The notes beneath the pieces were generated by a model that was not told the DNA's origin, ran no database searches, and saw nothing but the letters and a program-made list of their open reading frames with translations. A program made the translations under genes and the position numbers. From Cyclina sinensis (Eukaryota; Mollusca; Bivalvia; Venerida; Veneridae): 64,000 bases of DNA. The stretch lies in contig JAAONU010000001.1 in the NCBI GenBank assembly GCA_012932295.1, forward strand, positions 3,619,104-3,683,103. The letters run 5' to 3'. Positions 22,765 to 33,930 of this stretch are shown piece after piece (the first letter of the stretch is position 1; each line of letters opens with the position of its first letter).

Positions 22765-25700
22765 ATATCAATAGATACGGAGTTTTATAATCAGCTGCCT
22801 AACACTATTGTGAGCTTCCTTTTTATGCCCCTGAAGGGTGACATATAATGCACTATCTGTCCGTTATTCTAGTCTGTCCGTCCGTCCGTCTGTCCCATCT
22901 TCTGTGGGCAACTCCTGCTATTCTCATTCGATTTTCGATAAACTTACGCACTATGATCATTATCAAGTGCCGAAATGCATATACTCGGCATTCTAAGAAT
23001 GGCTACTTTCATTCTTGTTATTAATATAAACATACATCATCTCTATTCCTCTCTTAAGCCTTAATGAAACTACGACAGGATTACATATGCCGTGTATTGT
23101 TGTGTATTTTAAACAAGAAAATCTGAAAAATATATATTACCGAGCACATCTACTCTCATGCAGTTTTAACTATGCTTACATCCCGTTAAACCGACAGTGG
23201 CATTCAAGAAAATAGCCTTACCAAAGTCTCGAGAGAGAGAGTGAAATTTTCAATGTTATTGCACAAATCTTCTATGATTTATCACAATACTTTTCATTTG
23301 TAGACTTTTTCGGTGGTTGAAATTGGACAGCTTTTGATTAAAGTCTGCAAGTAAATTAATTTGCAAAGTGTTTTGGTGTATCTGTGGACTTATTGTATAA
23401 TTCTGAGGATTATAAATTACAGTGGTCTCTTTATTAAAAGTGGGCTGGTGAACTAAATATTACATAATATTGCAATGTTAGTATCTCGATTAACAGAAAG
23501 ACATGAACAGCTAAGTTTCGATTCAATATGATGGTAAGATTTAGCTGGACAGTTTTTCTTGTTAAAATCGAAAAAATAATCAGGAATGTGGTAACAAAAT
23601 GATGATAAATATTAATATGACTCCTAAACCCCGAAAAAGCTTTCTAAATATTTTCATTAAGGAATAACGGTACACACTGAATAAAATAGCACCATTAAAT
23701 CTTACAACTTTCACTTATATTCAAAGAAATATATTCTCTCTCAAGATATGAAGCATAAATATCTTATCTTTTGGAATAAATCATTAATAACTGTAGACTG
23801 CGGATCACAAAAGCCACTCTTAAACCACAATTATACCACCTGATATTTAAAATTCGATGAATGAGCATCAACATTTTTCATTGGTATGTCGTCATTTCTT
23901 GTAATAGCAAGGTTTTCACTCCATGACCTTTGTTCAACTCTCAAGTAGAGGATGGCAGGTTATTAACATTTCACACATTGCCATAAAATGCCACCGGTAT
24001 GTCAAGTCTGTATTGAATTTAACAACCTACCCCATTGTGCCCTTTTATCAATGCCGAATATCAAAGAATTGCTTTTCGTACGGAAGTAGTAAATTGTCTA
24101 TTTCTTTGTGTCATAGACAGCTCATTGGTAATTATTAAATTCTTAGAAGTATATGAAACATTAAATATGTTGATCTGATTCAGTTGCAGAACTTGTTGTT
24201 ACTTTCGGGTAATGTGATCAAAAGATGATCTATGTATTAGGTTTAATTAGTTGACTTGTAATATTCAAGCTTCAAGTTTTTATCAATCAAGTGCTGCAAT
24301 CAAATTATTAGATATGGTGCGGCTAGTTTTCATTGTGCATGAAACATAATCAAAACACTGAGACTCAAAATGTTTGAAACTGTATCATTTCAGCTGAGAT
24401 TGAGATGTAAATAATGTTCTTTTGGTTATCGGAGAAAACTTTTTTTCGAATTCAAGCATCCTTTTTTCAATGCCATTTTTCCGAAATATTCATATTTTTT
24501 GGAACTGCTTTCAAAATATGTAATTTCTTCCTACAAATCAAACTGCCATCTTTCTCAAATGAATGAGTATGATCGATAGATGACCTTCAATTTTGTAGCC
24601 TTTTGTCCGTCAGAGATGTAGTGACTGAAAGTCAGCTACCTACAAAGCTGGAACACAAAGACGGTATACTGATTCAATTGAAGCTTCAGTACGTCTTGAC
24701 CGAAATCAGTTCCAAATATTTCTTAAAATTTATTAACTCGGAAACATATCATTTAGCAGAATCTTAAACAATTCATGAGTTCTCTTACTAAAAACTTACT
24801 GGATTTTTGTTAAGATTATGATTTATCTGAGATTTTTAAAAAATATTTTCCAGAACTGTTAGATTTCTTTTTCTTTGAAACTTCCTGCAGTATTCATTCT
24901 ATATGTTTTTTTTTTCAAATAAGTTCTTTTAAAAGAATAACAGGTAAAAAAGAGATACAAAGAAATAACTATTTCAGTGGCTTCTTCTACTAGAGATTAA
25001 AAAACAGCATAATAAGAATTAGACGAAAAAAGAACTTCCGTTTCTGCTTTTGAGATCTTGCGATCTCAGCAACATCATAACCTCATCAGCTTTCTTTAAG
25101 TACAACTCTCTCGCAGTTAAAGACTCGCGAAGTACATGAAGATGTTTCAAATCAATGATGTTGAAAGGATAATATACCATCAAACTGACTGCGACTTGAG
25201 ATAACTGATTCGTAGAACAAACTGAAGTGTCACTGTAGTTACAAAAAGCTTATCAATAATTCATATCGAGAACTCAAAACTGATTAAGACCTTATTTAGA
25301 CCCTGGTTTTACTATACAAAGTAACAGATTTTCAATTAAGTCAGCGGCCAAAATTTGTTTCTTGCTTTATTTTACTTGATTTGTGTTGGTTATTTGTAAA
25401 AATATTTGTTCACGCGTTTCCTTTGCTTTTTTCTCTATCGGAAAAGTTGTAAATGTATCTAACGTAGCTCGGAATGTAAACTAGAGGGCAGTAAGATGAC
25501 GAAGACGAAGGTCTAAATGACAAATATCTACAGAACAGAAAACCATCATTGTGCCATTAATAGTTAATGACACTGGCCTATATGATTTATTGAACAAGAC
25601 TGAACGAAAAGCTTAGATTAAATTATACAGTTCGGATAAAAATCGGATGATGTGTTTTCATGTAATTTTACCGTCACATTGCTACAACTCTGAGTAAAAT

Positions 25701-26700
25701 GACACCTGTAAGTAAAACTGTGATTTATAAAAAAACAAAACCTCAAATGTTTCTCTTACAAAGATAAGATAAACAAAACATAAGTTTTATTTATGTGTTA
25801 CACCTATGCTTTTGATTAGTAAGTCTAAAGTTTAAGCGGCTAGATAAAAGCCTAAGTCTTCCTAACACCTTCTGTTTCTCTAACTGAAAAGTTGATATAT
25901 ATAACATTATTGGGTCTCACATTGTTTGTCTTATTGATGTTGCATTAAGTCTATAATTACATTCAGTCAACACTCCCTTTTTGTGCGTTTAAAGAATAAA
26001 ATATCCTAGGTCCTGTTTCCGTGCATAAATACCAGCAGAAACAACAGGACTTGTTAACCTGTTTATCTAAGCCAATTATTTAATCTATAATCTATTAAAT
26101 CTAAAAACTTGTGTTTACGATCCTATGATAACTTAATCCTGTTATACATCTACATAAAGTGAACTGGGAATGACAACGATATGGCCAAACTATGGAATTC
26201 AAAAAATGCACAAGTACAAAAGTTAGTTTCATTCAGCCCATTTATATAACATTTAAAATCTGGTCACCCTATCCACCACAATAATTGTCGTTAGGCGAAC
26301 TACTAGACAAAGTGCTGTGCCAAATAAAGGAAGATTTATTACCCTGTATTTCTGTGTGATGCAGTCTTAATAAATCTTGGTGCAGCAGGCAATGCTACAT
26401 ACAGATTTCCAGATGTCTCGCCGTCGTGTTTTTTTTTAAATTTTGTTCAATAAAAAATTTCAAGCCCAAGGTTGATGCCACCAATAACCCTAGGGTCAAC
26501 CTTTGAACATTTTAGGACCACCAGACAATGCTTTATGCAAAGTTTCAGAACTCGGTGCCATGTGGTTTCAGACAAGAAAGACCTGAAAATTGTTCCTGTC
26601 TATTTCTATGTTAAACGTGTGATCCATCAACTAGGGCTTTTTATGAGATATAGTTTGAACAATTCAGAAAAGATTATTAGACATTGCTACAAAGCACACT
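22765..26700 (+). repeat. Segmental duplication, copy 2
   Basis: Diverged partner of 17,735-22,340. The left border aligns near CATATCAATAGAT...CAGCTGCCTAACACT, the right border after the GTGTGATC...TTATGAGATA region. It contains a short hairpin-type repeat insertion near its left end (22,822) that copy 1 lacks, and lacks the MITE and the expanded minisatellite. Confidence 0.8.
22822..22980. repeat. Hairpin-ended repeat fragment inserted in duplication copy 2
   Basis: It starts TTTATGCCCCTGAAGGGTGACATAT and includes GTCCGTCCGTCCGTCTGTCCC, the same end signature as the arrays at 10.6 and 15.0 kb in the opposite orientation. It interrupts the alignment with copy 1. Confidence 0.65.
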
Positions 26701-27223
26701 TTTTTTCTTCTTTTTTTCAGAAGAAAAGATTTTTTTAAAACTCCTTCTGTCGTTTTGCTCAGAATTCTACATGGAAGAGAATTCTTCGTAAAAATTTTAT
26801 AAAATTGAAAGTATTGATAATTCCTACCAAATTTCATTAACTTTTGGACAATGGTATAGGAGGAGATTTAATTCAAAGCAATTCAAAGCATACCGCGCGA
26901 CAATGGACAAAGCCTGGTCATCAAATCTCATTATGATCCCAGTGAGCTGAAGAGAGCTAGAAAAAGGTTTATCTGAAATTGCCAATAAGACCGAAGGCAA
27001 TAAATTAGGAAAAAAGTGTTTCGGCATTTTCGGAAAGAAATCAAATCAGATCGGTTTTATCTGGAAAGGCACCATGTTGAACTTTTCTTTAAAACCTAAG
27101 CATTGCTTTAAAACGATCGTTTGATTGATGATTATTTTTTAGTAAAAATATCTTACATCAAATCTTTGATTCACAGGAAAATGTTTAATTCTATAAATTC
27201 TGTTGTTGTTTTTTTTCTTTCAG
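26701..27223. other. Stretch between the duplication and a candidate exon
   Basis: Nothing beyond T-rich tracts near 26,700. The last 25 bases are a polypyrimidine tract leading into CAG at 27221-27223. Confidence 0.4.
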
Positions 27224-27373
27224 GTCTACAACACACTCAGAAACAGATGTTAACGGAAACATTCAGACTGTAGGCGTCGGGTTGAAATATTAGTGTTACA
27301 AGTCACGGCCAAGTCACGAACTACTTAGACCGTACCTTGCAGATTCTGTTTGTTTGTTAGCCATAATCTGCTG
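27224..27373 (+). other. Candidate exon with strong splice acceptor; possible coding end of a gene
   Basis: A pyrimidine-rich tract (TTTTTTTTCTTTCAG) directly precedes position 27224, a very good 3' splice site. From 27225 one frame reads 22 residues, beginning STTHSETDVNG and ending VGVGLKY, then TAG at 27291-27293. That would suit a short C-terminal coding tail. A CTG|GTAAGG donor at 27373/27374 could instead make this a 150-bp internal or untranslated exon. I cannot tie it to any other exon in the window and recognise no domain. Confidence 0.35.
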
Positions 27374-27422
27374 GTAAGGTTTTTTGCTTTTTTAGTGTAT
27401 AATGAAAAAGCACTTTGAGGCT

Positions 27423-27423
<1 letters not shown>

Positions 27424-27453
<30 letters not shown>
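27424..27453. repeat. T30 homopolymer
   Basis: Thirty consecutive T residues. It could be the tail of a minus-strand retrotransposed element, but no body is evident beside it. Confidence 0.9.
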
Positions 27454-27457
<4 letters not shown>

Positions 27458-27594
27458 ATATGCGCTTCTAACTTTAAAAAAGATAATTAGCTTGAAAATA
27501 GATATTTACCTACGGATGTTTTAAATTATGGATATATTTGAGACATTTCGCGCTATTTAGCAATACAATTTCAAAAGACGACAGTCAATTTCCG

Positions 27595-27639
27595 GACCAT
27601 TGAATTGCAGACCATTGAATTGCAGACCATTGAATTGCA
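27595..27639. repeat. Three perfect copies of a 15-bp unit
   Basis: GACCATTGAATTGCA is repeated three times head to tail without mismatch. Confidence 0.9.
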
Positions 27640-29115
27640 AACAATTTATTCTAGATAGACTTCAAATTGGTTAACAGGAAATTTTCGGCCTTTTTTTTAA
27701 ATCAAAAATAAAATGAATTTCCGTGTCCATATGATTTTATGTTTTGACAAATCATTCAACATTACAGACATATATTCTTGCTGTTCTCGAGCATTCAAAC
27801 ACAAAAGGACAAACCGAGCACATTTTAATGTTGTTGTCAGAGGTGACAACTATTTATTTTTTTCTCGGATAGAATCAATACTCGTTCACTAAGATATTTT
27901 GAGCTTAAAGCAAAAAAAAATTGTTCATCGCTTTCTTAAAAATCTTGATTGAATACAACATGTTCTAGGGTGATATATCCACACTGGCATCAAAGGGAAA
28001 ATACCATACATAACTGAAGCAAGCTGTCATATTCAACATTGTTATGAAATAACGCTGTTTCTGTCTCCTTAACAAGTAAAATCTTAACTTCACAAGTCAT
28101 TATATATTTCATTCTTTTTAACTGAAAAGTAAACATGTATGACAGGTGTAAAAAGGCAATGATGCATGTGACACTGAGCAGGTTCAAGCTCTATATCATT
28201 AGTAAATATTTTTCATAATTAATTTAAAAAAAATATAATGTTTAATGTTCATTTCATTCTACAAAAGATTTAAAGTGTGAAAGTCTTCTTTTAAGATTAT
28301 ATCTCATTTTCAAGCGACTTCAGGCACTGCCTCTTTATAATGATTTTGCTAAATTTCTTTTATAAATACGCCAAAACCATACATGAAACATAATACAAAC
28401 AGTTGGTTAACAGTATGAAACATTTAACCCTGAAGCGGCGCTTGATTAGATATTTTGCAGTTTCAATTGACATCAGTTTGATTCTAAAATGAACAAATTC
28501 ACAACCAGACAAAACACTGATTATCAAAGGCACATCGTCATCCAATAGATTAAAAACTTTTTAGAGAAGAACACGAGGAAGACTGAGAACGGAAATGAAA
28601 GCAGAATTTTTAAAAATATTTTTAGTACGCAAGAACATTTATCTGTTGGCGTCTGAAGACAAGTTTTACGTCTTTCTTACCAAATTATTGTGCCTGAAAA
28701 TGATATGCAAATTATGGCAGCTTATAAAGCAAAAGAAAATAACGGAATGCCAAATTTAGATTAGTTCAAATACCCAAACAAAAGTAATCGTTGAAAATAT
28801 TCATTCAATAGTATATTTTGAGCTCTTTAAGAATACTTAACGATAACGCACAGGGAAATATTCTAATTTGGTAAAATGTAATTGTTTATTGCATAAAAGG
28901 TTAAATTTTTTTAAACGAACAAATCCATTGTTTCCCTACAAGCTCTACCTATAAAGAGCTCCGGTGTACTACCCAGTATATTTGAGCATAAAATCTATTG
29001 CAAGTAAGTTGAATCAGTTAAACACATAAACAGCAATGATTAACATTTGAAATGACAAGCGCATTTATAGGTATAATCAATTTTCTTATCATAATCAACA
29101 AGTTACAGAATAAAA
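27640..29115. other. Stretch without a recognised gene
   Basis: AT-rich. Minus-strand open frames of about 61-65 codons at 27,990-28,187 and 28,360-28,545 are not recognisable. Confidence 0.35.
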
Positions 29116-29624
29116 TTTATTTTATGCCTACCAATGAAATATAGGGAAATATCAGTGAGATAAAAGTGATAATCCACTGTTTTGAATCAGTGAAATTACC
29201 ATTTTGATAATCCACTGTTTGTGTCGGAACTACTTTTTTATCAAGGCTTGATGAAACTTCAGGAATTTCCCCACCACGTAAATACAAGAGAATCCACTTA
29301 AATTTATTTACCCTGTTAAATCCAGTTATAATATTGAATTCCTGTGCCTAACTAGTTGTGAACAATGATGAAATTCACCAAAAATTATTTAAAATGTCTG
29401 ATTTGTTTACATAACTCACATGGACAATATCCAATATGGCCGACTTTCAATTCAATTGATTGAATATTACTCGGTATTAATCCGCTTTTATAATAAAAGT
29501 ATGTATGGCTAAAATTCAATAAATATTGATAAACTGTGTAGAGAAAAATAAATGTTATTTGATGAAAGTGTATTCAGTTTATTTCAGCAGAAGTAAAGTT
29601 ATCATATGTATTGGAGATTGTCTG
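29116..29624 (+). repeat. Dispersed repeat, copy A (inverted partner at 54.6 kb)
   Basis: Read in reverse complement this matches 54,614-55,118 almost throughout. Shared words include TTTTATGCCTAC, TAAAAGTGATAATCCACTGT, CCCCACCACGTAAATACAAG and TGGACAATATCCAATATGGC. Each copy has a private insertion of about 30 bp near the CCCCACCACG word. The two are about 25 kb apart and point toward each other's complement. No coding frame is shared. Confidence 0.85.
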
Positions 29625-29780
29625 CTTTTTTATTGTGCGGAGTAACGGTTTGACCAAAGTACGCATTAACTGATTTGGGGCTCACCATGGGGAATTTATT
29701 GAAGGCCCTGAGTAAAAATGTCATAAAATACCCATTTTTGACGTGTTGGCATAAAATAAAAAGAAAATTTGTTTTTTTTA

Positions 29781-29904
29781 GTGGAAGATGGGAATTTATT
29801 TCATCTCGTGAACACCATATGTTTATATTTTCACTCGTGGCTGCGCCACTCTTGAAAATATCACATATGGTGTTCACTCGATGAAATAAATTCTCATCTT
29901 CCAC
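29781..29904. repeat. 124-bp near-perfect palindrome
   Basis: GTGGAAGATG at the left end pairs with CATCTTCCAC at the right. Pairing continues through TTTATTTCATC, GTGAACACCATATG and ATATTTTCA to a centre around GTGGCTGCGCCAC. Only a handful of positions mismatch. As RNA or a DNA cruciform it would be a single long hairpin. The overlapping open frames on both strands are by-products of the symmetry. Confidence 0.9.
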
Positions 29905-31380
29905 AAAAACAAACAAATATCCTCTATGTAATTTGAAGTTTTCTCTGCAATCATCCTTAAAGATAACAACTGAACTGAAAACCTAGTACATGATTCAGTG
30001 CTAAACATTTATATTTAATCAAAATTGAATTAAGCGAACGCTTAGCAATGCATTATTTTAATCAGTTTAAGGTCTGAATGTTTACGCGATTTGATTACTG
30101 TTTGTGACTCAAAGGCCAGATTCAACCGTATGACTTGTGAAGCGTTGTAATATTCAATGACTACATTTGTACTGTCTGTTGTTTCATTTTTATTTGATAA
30201 TGCCGTCATTTGTATTAAAAGTCACTGGAAACGACTATAGCAACTTTTCCTCATCAAAATAATCAAAATGTACTGATTAAAATGGTTGAATTACAAACTT
30301 ATTAAAATATTGCTTTTGATAAGAAAAAATGTATTTTGATGATCGGCTGTTTCAGTTTCGACATCGGTAGTTTCCGCCGCAATTTTTGGCTGTAACGTAG
30401 ATATATCCCTATTATACGAGGCAGTAGTGAAAAATTGCACTGCTCATAACGCATCCGTTTTTAAATGCAAAAATAACACTAAACCACAAGTGCAATACAA
30501 TAAAGGCACATTTATAAAAATAAACATGCTATAAATTGCAAATATAAAAAATAATGCGGTTAGTACTAGATTTTTATTAGTAAATTCAACTATTGTGTCG
30601 GTAGAACGGGTGGTACTTTTACCTTAGCAGAGAATGTGATTAATAAGTATTCTTATTTCTTCCATGCTGTGGTTCTAAATATCAATGATGCAATAAAACT
30701 ATATTCTCCACGTTTAACATGTGGTGTTACACTACCTTACTAGATGATTATGTCATAAACAAATGTGTAGTAAAATTGCAGTAAATTTAAGTGAAATTAA
30801 TGTGTTAACATTGGTTTCATTGGAATTGAAATCACACTATTTTCACGTCGGGATATTGTTTGAAAAATAATAATATGGCATGTCCGTTAAGCAAAAGTGT
30901 GTGTCTGCTTATAAATTTATATCCAATGAAATGTCCAAGATACATGAATCTCACCTTATACTGTTGGATTTATGCAAAATAACCTACCAAAAGAGACTCC
31001 TGTATATTCTGCATAGCAGTCAAAACAAAGCAATTTACACTTTTTATGATCTAATCAATGTTAAAGTTGAGACAATTAGCAAAATTTTATGTCAAGTGAT
31101 TCATCGAATTACTATTGATCAATCACACCCGTGAAAACACTATGTAATAGTTGCTTCCAACTAGCATGTTTCAATGATTTTTACTTTAGTAGCTTCCTAG
31201 CAGTTAAATACTTAATATAATGTAATAGATCTATTTATGATGAAAATAAAATGATTTGACATGTAAATGTAAAGAAATATATATTAAAAACAATGTGTTT
31301 GTTTTATGAATTTCACATAGGTTATAGGACTTCTTGTTATCATATTATTTGTTCTTGGATATCTTTTTCTGTTTTAAAAG
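29905..31380. other. Stretch without a confident gene
   Basis: A plus-strand frame of 84 codons at 30,880-31,134 is open, but I do not recognise it. No RNA gene seen. Confidence 0.35.
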
Positions 31381-31647
31381 ATTTCTAGGATTAATATACT
31401 GAAAAAGATAACATATAATAAAAGAATCATAGATCTAGTCAAAGATTTCTTACACGTACCTCTGGAAAAATTTAGAGACAACTTATCAACACATCACTGT
31501 AAAGAGAACGTATATATGAAAAAAAAATCTCTCGATTCGAATAAGCTAGTCAAGTCTTCCAAAAAAGCTGCATGGGATAAAAATGCTGTAAAAAATCTTT
31601 TTGGACCTGAGTTACTAGCAGAAATCTCTAGATATTTCCACTGATGT
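31381..31647 (+). other. Exon-like open frame, about 88 codons, family not recognised
   Basis: The frame opens after TTTTCTGTTTTAAAAG, a usable splice acceptor, and runs to a stop at 31645-31647. Its reading is protein-like: IIDLVKDFLHVPLEKFRDN near the start, then a lysine-rich stretch (KLVKSSKKAAWDKNAVKN), ending in LFGPELLAEISRYFH before the stop. No ATG lies near the 5' end, which fits a terminal exon. The final segment faintly recalls the C-terminal helices of BEN-type DNA-binding domains, but that is only an impression. The upstream exons are not identified. Confidence 0.35.
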
Positions 31648-32085
31648 ATCTTTTAAGTCTATAATCCTTAAATGAATTAGCCTCTATATGAATTTTGCTA
31701 ATTGTCCTCCAAATTCCATAGAAAATTGCAAATTATTTTTTTAAGCATTTCGTCAATGTATATTCATGATATTAGCTTTACTTGTTCAATTTTGTTTTCA
31801 TCTATTTTCAGTCTACATTTTCACCTTCCATCATAATTTTAAAGTTTTGTTAAAGTCCAGGTAGATTTGTCAAGTGGTCACTACCGGTTTCGCGCGCGAC
31901 AGGTGCGTGCGACCAAGTGCATAAAATATGGATTTTAATTTGCTACAAAAGCATCTTTGAGATGAAAATTACCTGCTGGATTTTGTAAAACTGTCTTAGT
32001 TAGATATACATTTTTCTCTCATATAAATATTTCGAGGTCCAAATATTATGTCAAATGACATTGAATCGTGTTTGTATTTAATAAT

Positions 32086-32343
32086 GTTGCCATTTGCATT
32101 CAATGTGTTTGCATTTGTACTTGATAGTGTCGCCATTTATATCAAATGTGCTTACATTTGTATCTGATAATGTCACAATTTGTATTAAATGTGTTTACAT
32201 TTGTATTTGATAGTGTCGTCATTTGTTTCAAATGTGTTTACATTAGCATTTGATCATGTTGCCATTTGTATAAAATGTGTTTGCGTTTGTATTTGATAAT
32301 GTCGTCATTTGCATTTAATGTGTTTACAGTTGTTTTTGATATT
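32086..32343. repeat. Tandem array, six units of 43 bp
   Basis: Units follow the pattern GTCGYCATTTGTATNAAATG then TGTTTACATTTGTATTTGAT and AAT/AGT. Six successive units have exactly 43 bp each, with a degraded partial unit just before. Point differences are scattered, so it is not very young. Confidence 0.85.
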
Positions 32344-32499
32344 TTCGTTTCAATTCAGTAACGTCAATTTGTACTGAAAAGACGTATTTTTATTTTAAAA
32401 TTATCTAATTGCATTATATGATTCTTATCTGTATTTTATATTTTATCGTTAAAAGTGTAAAAATAACATTACTAGTATTTAATGATTTACTTCATTAAT

Positions 32500-32720
32500 A
32501 TTAAATCCACAACTTAAATGCCTAGTTGACAACCATATAAAAAGCACTTTGTAGTTGAAAAGTGAAAATATAAGTATGGATGAATTTTTGTAAATGAAAA
32601 ATGAACATAATCCCTCTGAGGACTAAATATCTAGACAGCTCATATAAATAACCAGACACAAATGCAGCAAATTTGAAACAAATTTTGTGAATGTGCTTTG
32701 GAGGCACCAAACCACCAAAT
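32500..32720 (-). other. Segment shared with 37.3-37.6 kb, possible exon of tandem unit 1
   Basis: On the minus strand a segment around 32,640-32,690 (TTTGCTGCATTTGTGTCTGG) matches 37,430-37,480 (TTTACTGCATTTATGTTTGG). Both are open in the same frame, reading KFAAFVSGYLYE here and NFTAFMFGCFYK there. It lies about 700 bp downstream of the MENGDVV frame of unit 1. It may be another part of the same duplicated unit, but no splice signals are clear. Confidence 0.3.
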
Positions 32721-33239
32721 GATATTGCACCTTCGTTCTGAATAGTAACTACGGTTTGCGTTAGCGTTACTGAAATGATATGGAGCGACAGCGGTTGACA
32801 TTTTTTTATACTTGATTAAATCTGTAAGGTTACACTCCGCTTGGCGTCATTTGTCATTTTGATTTTTCTAAATATTGAAACATATTGTTCTTGGTAAATT
32901 TGTAAAAAAAACAATAAGGAGGAGAATCAAAGAGTGAATTTTAAAAAATTGTGTATTTTGTTTGAAAGTAGAACGCTAGACAAAACCATATTTTTTAAGT
33001 TAATTTCACTTTCAATGAATAGAATGTGCACTTAAGCTAGTGAATTATTTTAGAAAATTAAAGATAATTATAAAACGTACACCCTGTATAAATTCTACTT
33101 TTTTCTTTCCCTAAATGCTGAAATTTCAGATATGTTTCTTGATTCTTTTCAACTAAAACTGTATCAAACACGCTTTTTAAGGCTTCCTGACAATAATTAC
33201 CAAGCAACCAACTTAATTCAAAGATGCTTAAGAAAGCAT

Positions 33240-33930
33240 TGAAACAAGAGAGAAAGATTCTCAAAAAACGATCTACGAAACCTTTTTGAGAAAATTACGA
33301 ATAGAAACAGGTATAAACGCAGGATATCAACAAAATTGAGACATACAATGAATAACTCCTGTTTAAGATAGCCACAACATCTCCGTTTTCCATGTTCGGA
33401 CTTTGTTTGAATGACTTGTAATGGTAAATAAGTGATCGCACTTTTTCATTAACTCTCTTATTTCTTCCTGTGATAAACTTTCGATGACATTTTATAAAGA
33501 TATTCCTACCATTGAACTAAAGTTTTAAATTTTTGCAACATTTCCATCGTCAACCTAATAATGTTTTCAAGCAATATCTCTTTAATCATTGAATAATTTA
33601 CGAATGCACCATCTGCACAACAACAAAAATTTCAAAAAACAAGGAAAATAAACACAAAATTTATTGTTTTACAAATAAAACATATTCTAAACGTAGCTGT
33701 ACGTTTCATATTCCAGTCACATATTCTAAACGTGTATGTTGTTCGCTGGAATTAGGGAATGAAGTCCGTGTCTCATTAAGCATCAAGTAATGAATTGTCG
33801 GTGGAAACCCTTCCTAAGTTTTTTTTTTTTTTTGACGATCGTAAAATGTTATTTTTCGTTGCTAGACAGTGGAAATAATGACAAGGTGAATTCATCTACA
33901 AGTCTGAAAGCTCCCTGTTGAATATACACG
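33240..33930 (-). repeat. Diverged tandem unit 1 (conserved core)
   Basis: This core matches 38,800-39,470 and 44,480-45,220. Shared landmarks are an AAACGATCTACGAAA word, the ATAGCCACAACATCTCC block, AGTAATGAATTNTC and the word AATTCATCTAC...GTCTGAAA. The offset to the third unit is a nearly constant 11.3 kb across at least 500 bp, which argues against chance. Confidence 0.6.
33347..33393 (-). CDS. Candidate first coding exon, MENGDVV family, unit 1
   Basis: The minus-strand ATG at 33393 has A at -3 and G at +4. The frame reads MENGDVVAILNRSYS and then meets GTATGT, a possible donor that leaves phase 2. The matching frame in unit 3 reads MENGDVVSIIGRTNS. Of the first 12 codons, eight differ between the two and five of those differences are silent third-position changes, the pattern expected of a frame kept by selection. 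If the donor is not used, the frame continues with hydrophobic residues for about 17 codons to a stop. The donor phase differs from unit 3, a weakness. I recognise no family. Confidence 0.4.

Noticed and set aside
28360..28545. Minus-strand frame beginning MDDDVPLII, considered as a fourth unit of the MENGDVV family
   Set aside because: The start resembles the family loosely and the spacing is about right, but none of the flanking landmarks shared by units 1-3 could be found.
29602..29916. Opposed open frames of 104 and 69 codons
   Set aside because: They lie over the 124-bp palindrome, whose symmetry gives mirrored open frames; composition is not protein-like.
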